A stretch of 36,065 nucleotides of DNA from an uncultured Chloroflexota bacterium (GTDB lineage Bacteria > Chloroflexota > Chloroflexia > Chloroflexales > Chloroflexaceae): positions 1 to 36,065 of the forward strand of contig CAKZKA010000216.1 in the NCBI GenBank assembly GCA_937120965.1, in the 5' to 3' direction. Numbering within the stretch: position 1 is the stretch's first letter; every line of letters begins with the position of its first letter. The position numbers and the translations under genes were made by a program. Positions 1 through 7,838 of this stretch are shown here, piece by piece. The notes below the pieces were generated by a model. It had not been told where the DNA came from, made no database searches, and worked only from the letters and a program-made list of their open reading frames with translations.

Positions 1-129
1 CCTGAGGGGAGAAGCCCGGTTCCCTCCCCCAGCGGGGGAGGGCCAGGGAGGGGGCGGCCCTCCCGAAGACGCCCTATATTCATCGCGGCGTTGTGCGGCG
101 CAGCCGCATGGGAGTCTAACGTGAACATA
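1..129. repeat. GC-rich hairpin repeat region (left window edge)
   Basis: No gene is visible here. The stretch contains a block with a run of G/C inverted repeats around 20-70 and a TTGTGCGGCGCAGCCGCATG core at about 92-111. The same core with similar upstream text recurs at 34045-34064 and, inverted, at 22027-22046, so this is a dispersed intergenic repeat. It borders the tandem palindrome units that start at 130. Confidence 0.6.
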
Positions 130-290
130 GGGAACCCGGGGTTCCCCAACCCCCTGCCTGTGGGGGGCGCCAGCCGCTCCCAACCGCGGTTGGAGAATGG
201 GGAACCCGGGGTTCCCCAACCCCCTGCCTGTGGGGGGCGCCAGCCGCTCCCAACCGCGGTTGGAGAATGGGGAACCCGGGTTTCCCCATG
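130..290. repeat. Tandem 70-bp palindrome-containing repeat units
   Basis: Two full 70-bp units (from about 130 and 200) and the start of a third (270) are nearly identical. Each opens with a GGGGAACCCGGGGTTCCCC-type palindrome, followed by a CCCTGCCTGTGGGG segment, a GGCGCCAGCCGCTCCCAACC segment and GCGGTTGG. The esterase stop codon lies at 296, just inside the right edge. This is the divergent (GAACCCGG) subtype of the palindrome family found throughout the window. Confidence 0.85.
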
Positions 291-295
291 CCCCC

Positions 296-1012
296 TCAAT
301 CGTACCCCTCAATATACAGATTGATCATCTGCTTCCAGTAGGGCCAGTCGTGGCACCAGCCGTCCCACAGACGCAGGGCATTGCCGATGCCTCGCTCCCA
401 GAGTTGCCGCGAAAGCAACTCGTTGGACCATGCGCTGGGGTCGTCCCGACCGATAGCCAGGATGATATCGGTTTCGCGGAGGCGCTCGAGGAGCTGGGGG
501 TCGGTCAGGTTGGGAATGAAATCTACCGGATTGTGGTAGTAAAGGCCCTGGGTGTAGTGACTGAAGAAGCGTCGGACGTCGTAGAGACCGCTGAGCCCGA
601 TGACGCGCCGCACAATGCCGGGATGCCGCAGGGTGAAGATCACCGCCTCGGTCGCTCCGAACGAGCAACCGGTTGCCATCAAGTAGCGGTTGGGGTTGAT
701 CATGCGGACGAGCGGCAACACCTCGGTGAGAAGGTAGTGCTCGTACTGCTCCTCGCGCCACATCCGCGAGTCGGTATCGCGGGTGTCGTTGTACCAGGTT
801 TCGCTGAACACGCTATCCACGCAGATCAACTGCAACCAGCCCCGCTCCAGGCGGTGGGCCAGACTTGCGACCATACCGCGATCTTCGTATTCAAAGAAGC
901 GTCCGTAGGAAGTGGGAAAGACCAGACAGGGCGCGCCCGCGTGGCCGAAGATGAGCAGTTCCATGTCACGGCCCAGCGCGTGGCTGTACCAGCGGTGATA
1001 GTCTCGACGCAT
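296..1012 (-). CDS. Alpha/beta-fold esterase family protein
   Basis: The 238-residue protein resembles the putative esterase (esterase D-like) alpha/beta hydrolase family, which hydrolyses ester or acyl bonds; the substrate is not predictable. The nucleophile elbow GCSFGA (residues 115-120, Ser117) lies about halfway along. A candidate acid sits in AIGRDD (Asp190/191) and a candidate His in WCHDWPYWKQM (His221), in the expected order for a catalytic triad. There is no signal peptide, so it is probably cytoplasmic. The ATG at 1012 was chosen because the conserved N-terminal strand begins right after it. The gene lies 69 bp downstream of the glycosyltransferase on the same strand and may be co-transcribed with it. 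Its 3' end abuts the tandem repeats. Confidence 0.8.
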   Translation of the reverse strand: MRRDYHRWYSHALGRDMELLIFGHAGAPCLVFPTSYGRFFEYEDRGMVASLAHRLERGWLQLICVDSVFSETWYNDTRDTDSRMWREEQYEHYLLTEVLPLVRMINPNRYLMATGCSFGATEAVIFTLRHPGIVRRVIGLSGLYDVRRFFSHYTQGLYYHNPVDFIPNLTDPQLLERLRETDIILAIGRDDPSAWSNELLSRQLWERGIGNALRLWDGWCHDWPYWKQMINLYIEGYD

Positions 1013-1081
1013 ATGTTCAACGCTCAGGGGTGCAGAGGCGGTTCCTGAAGGCGGAATGATACTCGCGGGGGGGCGGTATTG

Positions 1082-1876
1082 TCAATGCGTCCCCGTCGCC
1101 CCCTGGCGCCGGTTGGATGAGGGTGCAGGCGCCAGCATACGCAGGAAGGCGAACTTCACCACTTCGAACCAGGCCATGGTCAGGCAGAGAAACAGGCCCA
1201 GGGCCCCGTCGCGCCAGCCGCCAAGGCGCACGTAGCGACGCCAGAATTCGCGGGCAGGGGCGCCGAGGAAGTTGCGCCAGCGCGCGCGGCGGCCCTCTTC
1301 GGCCAGGGTGCGGGCCTCGGCCAGGGCGTAGCGGCTCTGCTTGATCCACAGTTCATCGAGGCGCTCGATGTTGAGGTGCACCAGGTGGCCGTGGAGCATC
1401 CCCGGGGGGCCGGCAAGGCGCGGGAACTCGTGAACGTGGCGGCGCTCGTCGTAGTGGGCGGCGTCGCGGCGGAGCAGCCGTAGTTGATGGTCGGGATACC
1501 AGCCGCCGCCCCGCAAGGTTTGGCCGAAGAACAGATTGCGGCGGGGGATCCGATACCCGTTGCAGGCGGACGGCAACGTCTGGAGCACGGCGCGCACCTC
1601 GGCGGCCAGTTCGGGGGTAACGCGCTCATCGGCATCGAGGAACAGCACCCAGGTACCGCGGCTGAGAGCCAGGGCCTGGTTGCGCTGGGCGGGAAAGCCG
1701 CGCCAGGGGGCGCGGATCACTCTGGCGCCGTGGGCGGCGGCAATCTCGCCCGTGCGGTCGGCGGTGCGCTCGTCGAGCAGCACGAGGACTTCGTCGGCCA
1801 GGCCGGCCACGCTGGCCAGGCAGCCGCCGATGTGCCGCTCTTCGTCACGAGCGATAATGGCGACAGTCAGGTGCAT
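1082..1876 (-). CDS. Glycosyltransferase family 2 (WaaE/KdtX-like)
   Basis: The 264-residue protein has a GT-A fold of family 2: an N-terminal VAIIARDEERHIGGCL nucleotide-binding strand, a DADER metal/nucleotide motif (residues 81-85), and the RRNLFFG..RGGGWYPD..LRLLRR and VHE blocks typical of the lipopolysaccharide-core WaaE/KdtX-like branch. The C-terminus is hydrophobic (about 235-255) and may associate with the membrane. It probably transfers a sugar from a nucleotide-sugar donor to a cell-surface glycan; donor and acceptor are unknown. The ATG at 1876 is chosen because the fold starts there. The open frame runs upstream to 1978, but those codons are repeat DNA. The putative ribosome site (TCAGGA) straddles the edge of the repeat at 1881. 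Confidence 0.85.
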   Translation of the reverse strand: MHLTVAIIARDEERHIGGCLASVAGLADEVLVLLDERTADRTGEIAAAHGARVIRAPWRGFPAQRNQALALSRGTWVLFLDADERVTPELAAEVRAVLQTLPSACNGYRIPRRNLFFGQTLRGGGWYPDHQLRLLRRDAAHYDERRHVHEFPRLAGPPGMLHGHLVHLNIERLDELWIKQSRYALAEARTLAEEGRRARWRNFLGAPAREFWRRYVRLGGWRDGALGLFLCLTMAWFEVVKFAFLRMLAPAPSSNRRQGATGTH

Positions 1877-1880
1877 GGTC

Positions 1881-1970
1881 CTGAGGTGAACATATGGGGA
1901 AACCGGGTTTCCCCACCTGCGGTGAGCCTGTCGAACCGCACCCCTGCCTGTGGGGGCGGCAAGCCCTCCC
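1881..1970. repeat. Palindromic repeat unit between TPP enzyme and glycosyltransferase
   Basis: It begins with CTGAGGTGAACATAT, continues into the palindrome GGGGAAACCGGGTTTCCCC (1896-1914), then a CACCTGCGGTGAGCCTGTCG segment and the CCCTGCCTGTGGGGG segment. The same leader recurs at 3860, 33754 and, with changes, 34862 and 35887. It fills nearly the whole gap between two co-directional genes. Confidence 0.85.
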
Positions 1971-1974
1971 CACT

Positions 1975-3699
1975 TCACATCGAAAGCGACCCCTTGCGAA
2001 ACTCGGAGCGATCGAGGCGGGCGTTGATCAGTACGGGGCGGCCAGCGCGGGCGCGGGCGCGTGCCTCGGCCAGGGTGTCGGCGATCAGCTCGGGGTCGTC
2101 GAGCAGCAGGCCCTCGGCGCCGAGCGCTTCAACGGCGCGGTGGTAGGCCGAGGGGGCGAGGGTGGTGCCCACATCGTCGCCCAGGAGCGCCACCTGGTCA
2201 CGGGCGATCTGAGTCCAGCCGGCGTCATTGCCCACCACGCCGATCAGCGGGATGCCGTGGCGGGCGAAGGTGTCGAACTCGACCAGGCTGTAGCCGAAGG
2301 CGCCGTCGCCGAAAAGGGCCCAGATCTCGGCCCCGGGTCGCGCCAGCGCGGCTCCCAGGGCAAAGCCAGCGCCGATCCCCAGGGTGCCGAACGGTCCCGG
2401 ATCCAGCCAGCGGAGGGGGCCGCGGGGACCGATGATGTAGGCCGCAGTGGCAACAAAATCGCCCCCGTCGCCGATAACGATGGCCTCATCGGGGAGGGCG
2501 GCCTCGATCTCGCGACAGAGGTGCAGCGGGTTGAGGTAGGCGCCCCGTTCTTCTGCCATACGGGCGATCTCAGCATCGCGCTCGGCGTCGCGGGCGCGGA
2601 GCCGTTCGCGCCAGGCGTTCCAGCGTGCCCCACCCTGCACCCGCTCGGCCAGCGCGCGCAGGGTGTACCCGGGGTCGGCCCGCAGCGCCAGGGTCGGGCG
2701 GCGGTTGAGAAATAGTTCGGCGCGGCTGCGATTGACGGCGATGTAGCGCGCGTCGCGGCGGATGTGCCGCCCGTAGTCGAGGCGAAAATCGCAGGGCACC
2801 CCGGCCAGGAGCACCAGATCGGCTTCGCGCAGGGCGGCGCGGCGCTGGTGGCGCATAACCAGCGGATGGGCGCGTCCGAGCAGGCCACGCGCCCCGCCGG
2901 AGAGGTACACCGGCGCGCCCAGGGTCATTACCGCGCGCGCCAGGTCGTCAACCGCGCCGACCTCCAGCAGCGCCTGCGCGCCGATGATGAGCAGCGGCTG
3001 GCGCGCGGCGGCAACGAGCGCAACTGCCCGCTCCAGCGCGCGCGGCGCGGGCAGCGGCGGTGTGGCGGCGCGTGGCGCGGCAACGGCCACCCGCCGCGAA
3101 CCGGCGAACAGACGGGCCAGATGGAGGTTCAGGTAGAGGCGGGTGGCGCGGGCGGCCGGGCTGGTTCCCCTGGCCGCGCCCAGATAAAGCTGCCGCACCG
3201 CGGCCTCGGGGTACAGCAGATCGACGGGACACTCCAGAAACACCGGGCCGGGCACGCCGCTCCGGGCCTCATCGAAGGCCCGCGCCAGCAAGGGCGCCAG
3301 GTCGGCCACACGCCGGGCAGCGCCGGCCCACTTGACGTGGGGGCGCAGCAGGGCCATCTGGTCAATGTCTTGCAGCGCACCGCGACCCTTGAGCAGAGTG
3401 GCGGTGGCGCCGCCAAGGAGCACCACCGGCGACTGCGCGATCTGAGCGTTCTTCACCGCCGTAACGGTGTTGGTGAGACCCGGCCCGGCAGTCACGGCGG
3501 CCACCCCCGGGCGGCCCGTCAGCCGGGCCAGGGCATCGGCGGCAAAGACCGCCGTGGCCTCGTGGCGGGTGTCAATCACGCGGATGCCCCGCTGCCGGCA
3601 ACTGACCAGGATCGGCGAAATGTGACCGCCGCACAACGTAAATACGGCCTGCGTCCCCCGGGCCTCCAGAACCCGCGCAATCACCTCGCCCCCGTGCAT
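1975..3699 (-). CDS. Thiamine-diphosphate enzyme, ILVBL/2-hydroxyacyl-CoA lyase-like
   Basis: The 574-residue protein has the three-domain acetolactate-synthase fold. The Pyr domain carries the catalytic Glu ([17 protein letters not shown], Glu47), and the C-terminal PP domain binds ThDP/Mg through GDGAFGY (464-470) and NDAGW (491-495). Blocks such as [41 protein letters not shown] and [13 protein letters not shown] match the eukaryotic ILVBL (HACL2) branch better than catabolic or anabolic acetolactate synthases. ILVBL cleaves 2-hydroxyacyl-CoA in alpha-oxidation, so C-C bond cleavage or ligation on a 2-hydroxyacyl substrate is the best guess. The ATG at 3699 precedes the conserved HGGE and has GGAGG four bases upstream. 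The frame stays open to 4344, but that part is repeat DNA. An in-frame ATG at 3744 lies inside the 116-bp element. Confidence 0.85.
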   Translation of the reverse strand: MHGGEVIARVLEARGTQAVFTLCGGHISPILVSCRQRGIRVIDTRHEATAVFAADALARLTGRPGVAAVTAGPGLTNTVTAVKNAQIAQSPVVLLGGATATLLKGRGALQDIDQMALLRPHVKWAGAARRVADLAPLLARAFDEARSGVPGPVFLECPVDLLYPEAAVRQLYLGAARGTSPAARATRLYLNLHLARLFAGSRRVAVAAPRAATPPLPAPRALERAVALVAAARQPLLIIGAQALLEVGAVDDLARAVMTLGAPVYLSGGARGLLGRAHPLVMRHQRRAALREADLVLLAGVPCDFRLDYGRHIRRDARYIAVNRSRAELFLNRRPTLALRADPGYTLRALAERVQGGARWNAWRERLRARDAERDAEIARMAEERGAYLNPLHLCREIEAALPDEAIVIGDGGDFVATAAYIIGPRGPLRWLDPGPFGTLGIGAGFALGAALARPGAEIWALFGDGAFGYSLVEFDTFARHGIPLIGVVGNDAGWTQIARDQVALLGDDVGTTLAPSAYHRAVEALGAEGLLLDDPELIADTLAEARARARAGRPVLINARLDRSEFRKGSLSM

Positions 3700-3736
3700 G
3701 CCTCCTCCGGTGGATGGAACGTGGCCGCTTGCCGCT

Positions 3737-3852
3737 GGTATCATACCATTTTTGGTTTTAGATTTTGGATTGTGGATTGCCACACTGGGCAGCACAACGC
3801 CTAAAACCGCTTTAAGCAATGCGGCATCATCAACGGTAGTTGGTATCATACC
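3737..3852 (-). repeat. 116-bp MITE-like element, copy A
   Basis: The element is bounded by GGTATCATACC at 3737-3747 and again at 3842-3852, each itself near-palindromic. The interior is AT-richer than its surroundings and reads in inverted orientation relative to a second copy at 24645-24760; the two match over almost the whole length. It has no coding capacity for a transposase. It sits in the promoter/leader region of the TPP enzyme gene. Confidence 0.8.
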
Positions 3853-3863
3853 AGATGTTCTGA

Positions 3864-4320
3864 GGTGAACATATGGCGAAACTGGGTTTCCCCGTGCCCC
3901 CTGCCGGTGGGGCGCCAGCCGCTCCCACCAGCGGTTGGGCCATGGGGAAACCGGGTTTCCCCACCTGCGGTGAGCCTGTCGAACCGCACCCCTGCCGGTG
4001 GGGCGCCAGCCGCCCGCAACCGCGGTTGGGACACGGGGAAACCGGGTTTCCCCGTGCCCCTGCCCACGGGGAGGGTGTGGGCGGCGTAGCCCGCCCACGT
4101 TGCGCTCGAGGGGGCGCGGGGAAACCGGGTTTCCCCGTGCCCCTGCCGGTGGGGCGCCAGCCGCTCCCAACGGCGGTTGGGCCATGGGGAAACCGGGTTT
4201 CCCCGTGCCCCCTGCCGGTGGGGCGCCAGCCGCTCCCAACGGCGGTTGGGCCATGGGGAAACCGGGTTTCCCCGTGCCCCTGCCCACGGGGAGGGTGTGG
4301 GCGGGCGCAGCCCTGCCACA
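3864..4320. repeat. Cluster of six palindromic repeat units
   Basis: Six palindromes of the GGGGAAACCGGGTTTCCCC type lie at 3875-3893 (degenerate), 3944-3962, 4035-4053, 4118-4136, 4186-4204 and 4255-4273. The intervals are 69, 91, 83, 68 and 69 bp. The spacers are themselves repetitive: GCCGGTGGGGCGCCAGCCGC with CCCAACGGCGGTTGGG, TGCCCACGGGGAGGGTGTGG, or GGTGAGCCTGTCGAACCGC. The cluster fills the divergent interval between the leftward TPP enzyme gene and rightward gatB. It shows no coding signature. Confidence 0.9.
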
Positions 4321-4380
4321 CCGTCGCCGGGCCGCGCGCCTCACAGGCGCGCAGGCGCCTCCGCACCCGGCGCTGGCGTG

Positions 4381-4389
4381 TGCTACAAT
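4381..4389 (+). promoter_or_regulatory. Putative extended -10 promoter for gatB
   Basis: TGC-TACAAT (extended -10 form TGnTANAAT) lies 30 bp before the gatB start. No convincing -35 hexamer is present at 16-18 bp spacing, which extended -10 promoters tolerate. The same TGC-TATACT pattern is found before the baeRF and thioredoxin-TPR genes. Confidence 0.4.
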
Positions 4390-4418
4390 ATGCGCAAGAA
4401 ACCTGACCCGGGGGGCTT

Positions 4419-5879
4419 ATGCCGGAGTACATCAGCACCATTGGCCTGGAGATCCACGCCCAGGTCCGCACGGCCTCGAAGATGTTCGACGGATGCAGCG
4501 CCGACTACGCCGGCAGCCCGCCGAACAGCCGCGTCTCGGTGGTGAGCCTGGGGTTGCCCGGGGCGCTGCCCGTTGTGAATGCCAGGGCCATCGAGTATGC
4601 GGCTCTCTCCGGGCTGGCGCTCAATTGCACGGTCAACCAGCGTTCGATCTTCAGTCGCAAATCCTACCCGTATCCCGATCTCCCCAAAGGTTTCCAGATC
4701 ACCCAGTACGACGAACCGTTGTGTTCCGATGGCTGGATCGAGATCCGCCTGGCTTCCGGGGCCACCAGACGCATCGGCATCGAGCGCCTGCACATCGAGG
4801 AGGATACCGGGCGTCTGATCCACGCCGATGACGGTTCTTCGCTGATTGACTACAACCGCAGCGGCGTGCCGTTGATGGAGATTGTCACCCGCCCCGACAT
4901 CGCCACTCCCGAGGAGGCCCGGCTGACCTTCGAGAAGATCCGCCAGATCCTGGTGTGGATCGGGGTGAACAGCGGTAATCTGGAGGAGGGCGCCCTGCGC
5001 TGCGACGCCAATGTGAGTGTGCGCCCGGCAGGGCAGGCCGCCTACGGGGCCAAGGTCGAGATCAAGAATATCAACTCCTTCCGTTTTGTGGAGCGAGCCC
5101 TGGCCTTCGAGATCCAGCGGCAGATCGCGGTGCTGGAAGCCGGTGGCGTGGTGACCCAGGAGACGCGGGGATGGGACGAGTTTCGCGGCGAAACTGTGGG
5201 CCAGCGCTCCAAAGAGTACGCCCACGACTACCGCTACTTCCCTGAGCCCGACATTCCGCCGCTGGTGCTGAGCGCGGAGTGGATCGCCGCGCGGCGGGCC
5301 GAGTTGCCGGAGCTGCCCGACGCCCGTCGGGCGCGCTTCGAGAGCGGATATGCCCTGAGTCCCCAGGACGCTGATCTCCTCACGCTGGAGCGCCCGATCG
5401 CCGACTACTTCGAGGCGGCGGTGGCGGCGGCGCAGGCTGTGGGCGGCACGCCGAAGGACGTGGCGAACTGGGTGTTGAATGAAGGCTTCCGGCTGCTGAA
5501 GGAACGCAACGAGCCGGCGGTGCGTCTGGTGGAACGCATGCCCGTGGCTCATCTCGCCGCGCTGATCGATCTGGTCGCGAGGGGCGCCATCAACCGCAAT
5601 GTCGCCAAACAGGTGTTCGAGGCCAGCTTCGACAGCGGCGCCGACCCGGCGCGCCTCGTGGCCGAGCAGGGCCTGACGCAGATCAGCGACAGCGCGGCCC
5701 TGGCGTCGGTGGCCCGCGAGGTGATCGCTGCCAACCCCAGAGTGGTCGCCGAGTACCGCGGCGGCAAAACCAGCGCCATTCAGTACCTGGTCGGCCAGAT
5801 GATGCGCGCTACCCGTGGGCAGGCCAATCCGCAACTGGCCCGGGAGTTGCTGGAGGCGGCGCTCGCAGCGGAACAGTAG
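4419..5879 (+). CDS. gatB: Asp-tRNA(Asn)/Glu-tRNA(Gln) amidotransferase subunit B
   Basis: The 486-residue protein is a full-length GatB. With GatA and GatC it converts misacylated Glu-tRNA(Gln) and/or Asp-tRNA(Asn) into Gln- and Asn-tRNA by ATP-dependent transamidation in the cytoplasm. Diagnostic blocks are IGLEIHAQVRTASKMF at the N-terminus, LGLPGALPVVN, RKSYPYPDLPKGFQI, LHIEEDTGRLIH, DYNRSGVPLMEIVT and VEIKNINSFRFVERAL in the kinase-like catalytic core. The C-terminal YqeY-like tRNA-binding tail ends in YLVGQMMRATRGQANPQ. Start ATG 4419 follows a purine-rich GGGGGG stretch. gatA and gatC are not in the window. The downstream HEPN/SH3 gene starts 28 bp later on the same strand. Confidence 0.97.
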   Translation: MPEYISTIGLEIHAQVRTASKMFDGCSADYAGSPPNSRVSVVSLGLPGALPVVNARAIEYAALSGLALNCTVNQRSIFSRKSYPYPDLPKGFQITQYDEPLCSDGWIEIRLASGATRRIGIERLHIEEDTGRLIHADDGSSLIDYNRSGVPLMEIVTRPDIATPEEARLTFEKIRQILVWIGVNSGNLEEGALRCDANVSVRPAGQAAYGAKVEIKNINSFRFVERALAFEIQRQIAVLEAGGVVTQETRGWDEFRGETVGQRSKEYAHDYRYFPEPDIPPLVLSAEWIAARRAELPELPDARRARFESGYALSPQDADLLTLERPIADYFEAAVAAAQAVGGTPKDVANWVLNEGFRLLKERNEPAVRLVERMPVAHLAALIDLVARGAINRNVAKQVFEASFDSGADPARLVAEQGLTQISDSAALASVAREVIAANPRVVAEYRGGKTSAIQYLVGQMMRATRGQANPQLARELLEAALAAEQ

Positions 5880-5907
5880 CTGGCGCACATGCAGACGGCG
5901 GACACCA

Positions 5908-7047
5908 ATGAGCACAGCAGACGACCATCGCTCGCCCGGCCCTCTGGAGCTCATCGACTCGGCGCGGACGAAGTACACCGCGGCCCTGGGGCGCCTGCGG
6001 CGCGGTTACCTGGAGCTGGCGCTGTTGAGCCTGCACGGCAGTGTGGAAGATGCCCTGCGGGCGCACGGCCTGCGCCTGAATCTGCCGGCCGCCCGTGAGG
6101 AGCTTCCCGAACTCCTCGACGCGCTGACGCGGGTCACCCTGGCGCCGCTCAGCCCGGCGGAGGCCGAGGGCGTGCGCCGCATGCACCGCCTGCGCAGACG
6201 CATCGCCCACGGTGAGCACGTGGTCGTCGCTGGCGAGACGATTGACGCCTACCGGCGCCTGGCCGCGCGCCTGCTGCCCCGGTACGGGGTTACCGTTATT
6301 CCACCGGAGGAGCCAGAGGCCACCCTGCTGACAGGGGCCGCCCAGCTCGAGGCCCCGGAGGCAGCCATGGGGCGAGCCGGCCTGCTGGCGAGGCGCGGGC
6401 GACGCGATACGCGCGTTGCAACGGTGGAAAGTGGGCCGCGCCGCGAGCGCACTGTCTACCCCGATGCCGAACTGGCCCGGTACGTGGGGCGCGTGCGGCC
6501 CAGCCGCGCCACCAGCGAGCTGCCCCTGGCACGGCAATTCAGCCGCGGGCGCGGCCCCGAGGCGCTCTGGAACGGCGCGCCGGCCTGGCTCTTGCCCGCG
6601 CTGATCGTCTTGAGCATCTTCCTGGTGGGGGCAGTGATATCCATCAGCGTGCAGCAGCGCAGGACAGCTTCGCCCATGCCTACGGCGATCCTCGCTGCAA
6701 CAGCGGGCTTGCCGGGGAGCCTGTCGCCGTCACTGGTGGCGCGCCCCGAGCCAGGGACAGAAAGCGGCGCGCTGACAGGCAACGAAGGGGCGCCACCGGC
6801 AACCGCAGTGGCGCTCCCCCAATTCACTGCAGGTCAAACCGTCTACGTCCGTGGCGAGGTCGAAGTTCTGAGCGTCCGGGCGAACCCGGGCACCGGCGCC
6901 GGCAACCCGGTGATCTTCGGCCTGGGGCCAGGGACGGCGGTAGAGGTGCTGAACGGCCCCATCGAGGCCGACGGCTACACCTGGTGGCAGGTACGCAGCC
7001 CCCTGGGCGAGGGGTGGTGCGCGGGCCAGTACCTGGAGGCGCGGTAA
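5908..7047 (+). CDS. Membrane protein: HEPN-like N-terminus, SH3-like C-terminus
   Basis: A 379-residue protein of unknown function. Residues 12-125 look all-helical; AALGRLRRGYLELALLSLHG and the later RRRIAHGE (R96-H101) resemble the helix pair and Rx4-6H motif of HEPN domains. A basic low-complexity linker follows (150-220), then one membrane helix (about 226-247, LLPALIVLSIFLVGAVISIS), a Pro/Thr/Ala linker, and a C-terminal SH3b-like domain (310-376, VRANPGTGAGNPVIFGLGPG to WWQVRSPLGEGWCAGQYL), normally an extracytoplasmic wall- or ligand-binding module. The ATG at 5908 is taken because the upstream in-frame codons to 5815 overlap gatB and look non-coding. The HEPN assignment is by eye and uncertain; SH3 and the membrane helix are firmer. 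Confidence 0.7.
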   Translation: MSTADDHRSPGPLELIDSARTKYTAALGRLRRGYLELALLSLHGSVEDALRAHGLRLNLPAAREELPELLDALTRVTLAPLSPAEAEGVRRMHRLRRRIAHGEHVVVAGETIDAYRRLAARLLPRYGVTVIPPEEPEATLLTGAAQLEAPEAAMGRAGLLARRGRRDTRVATVESGPRRERTVYPDAELARYVGRVRPSRATSELPLARQFSRGRGPEALWNGAPAWLLPALIVLSIFLVGAVISISVQQRRTASPMPTAILAATAGLPGSLSPSLVARPEPGTESGALTGNEGAPPATAVALPQFTAGQTVYVRGEVEVLSVRANPGTGAGNPVIFGLGPGTAVEVLNGPIEADGYTWWQVRSPLGEGWCAGQYLEAR

Positions 7048-7053
7048 GGTCGG

Positions 7054-7233
7054 GCCGAAGCATGCGCCGCGGGCCAGCGCCGGGGCAATACGCCAGCACG
7101 TGGCGCGTGCTTCGGCCTACCATCGCCCCGAGCCGACAGCGCGCCCGGGTGACGAGGCGACCGATGCGGGGCCGAAGCATGCGCCGCGGGCCAGCGCCGG
7201 GGCAACATGCCAGCGCGTGGCGCATGCTTCGGC
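7054..7233. repeat. Two direct copies of a 63-bp hairpin
   Basis: Two near-identical 63-bp units, 7054-7116 and 7171-7233, each start GCCGAAGCATGCGCC and end with its inverse GGCGCATGCTTCGGC (one mismatch in the first copy), so each folds into a long hairpin. The loop (GCGGGCCAGCGCCGGGGCAA) is also conserved. There is no T-tract, so a standard intrinsic terminator is unlikely. The pair fills the gap between the HEPN/SH3 gene and the tRNA. Confidence 0.85.
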
Positions 7234-7262
7234 CCACCATCGGACGTGGGTGACGAACAGAC

Positions 7263-7348
7263 GCCGGAGTGGCGAAATGGCAAACGCTGCGGTCTTAAAA
7301 ACCGCTGGGGGCAACCCCTTACGGGTTCGAGTCCCGTCTCCGGCACCA
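7263..7348 (+). tRNA. tRNA-Leu (anticodon UAA)
   Basis: The acceptor stem GCCGGAG (7263-7269) pairs with CTCCGGC (7338-7344), followed by discriminator A and an encoded CCA (7346-7348). The anticodon stem GCGGT/ACCGC encloses the loop CTTAAAA, giving anticodon TAA. A long variable arm (TGGGGGCAACCCCTTA) marks it as a class II tRNA, and the T-arm GGGTTCGAGTCCC is canonical. It lies at the left edge of the accessory segment. Confidence 0.95.
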
Positions 7349-7630
7349 GCACTGCAAAGCTATGAAACGCCTCTCGGTCGATCGGCAAGATCGGCAGGGA
7401 GGCGTTTCATGTAGCCAATTATGTAGCCAAAGTCGGAGCGTCTGTAGCCGTCCACGGCTGTGTGTAGCCATACGCCGTGAGTCAGGGCATGAGTCGCTCG
7501 GAAATCCCTTACAGTTCCCGCCCTTCCTGAGCCGCCCCAACTCTGAGATTTGCCACACCCTTTAGCCCGCACATCCGAGCGGCTCGCCGCGATACTCCAA
7601 CCATCAACCCCGGGCTGACGCACCAGGAGG
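7349..7630. other. Gene-free region with hairpin and TGTAGCC direct repeats after tRNA
   Basis: No convincing gene is found. A 12-bp inverted repeat, ATGAAACGCCTC (7362-7373) and GAGGCGTTTCAT (7399-7410), encloses two GATCGGCA repeats. Four direct TGTAGCC heptamers follow at 7410, 7422, 7443 and 7463, spaced 12, 21 and 20 bp. Such repeats beside a tRNA 3' end resemble integrase arm-type sites or a regulator array, but no integrase gene is recognisable. Confidence 0.4.
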
Positions 7631-7636
7631 TTGGAG

Positions 7637-7816
7637 ATGAACAGCAACCGAGCCCCTTGTGATTTCCGAGCGACGCTCGCCTTCACCGCCTTCGTCCTGT
7701 TTGCCTTCGTGCTCCTCGCCGCGCTGCTAGCCCCCGGCGCCATCCCTCTGCTGCCGGTGCTGCCCACGCTGATCGGGCTGCTGCGCGTCTCGTTGAGGGC
7801 GCTGGAGGGTGGCTGA
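7637..7816 (+). CDS. Small hydrophobic membrane protein
   Basis: A 59-residue open frame starts at ATG 7637 with AGGAGG six bases upstream (7625-7630), which is the main support for it being translated. The centre (residues about 14-50) is almost entirely hydrophobic, enough for one long or two short membrane helices separated by GAIPLLPVLP. No family is recognised. It ends 22 bp before the 3' end of the opposing TPR fragment. Confidence 0.5.
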   Translation: MNSNRAPCDFRATLAFTAFVLFAFVLLAALLAPGAIPLLPVLPTLIGLLRVSLRALEGG

Positions 7817-7838
7817 GGGCGAGAAGGTGGGCGAGGCA

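Noticed and set aside
197-1048. Long rightward frame of 283 codons antisense to the esterase
   Set aside because: It is a shadow of the esterase gene and begins in repeat DNA, with no domain.
3864-4320. CRISPR-like array because of six regularly spaced 19-bp repeats
   Set aside because: The spacers are themselves repeats shared between units, spacing varies between 68 and 91 bp, and no cas genes are present.
3700-4344. N-terminal extension of the TPP enzyme to 789 residues
   Set aside because: The extra codons translate palindromic repeats and the 116-bp element. The family N-terminus (HGGE...) and a ribosome site start at 3699.
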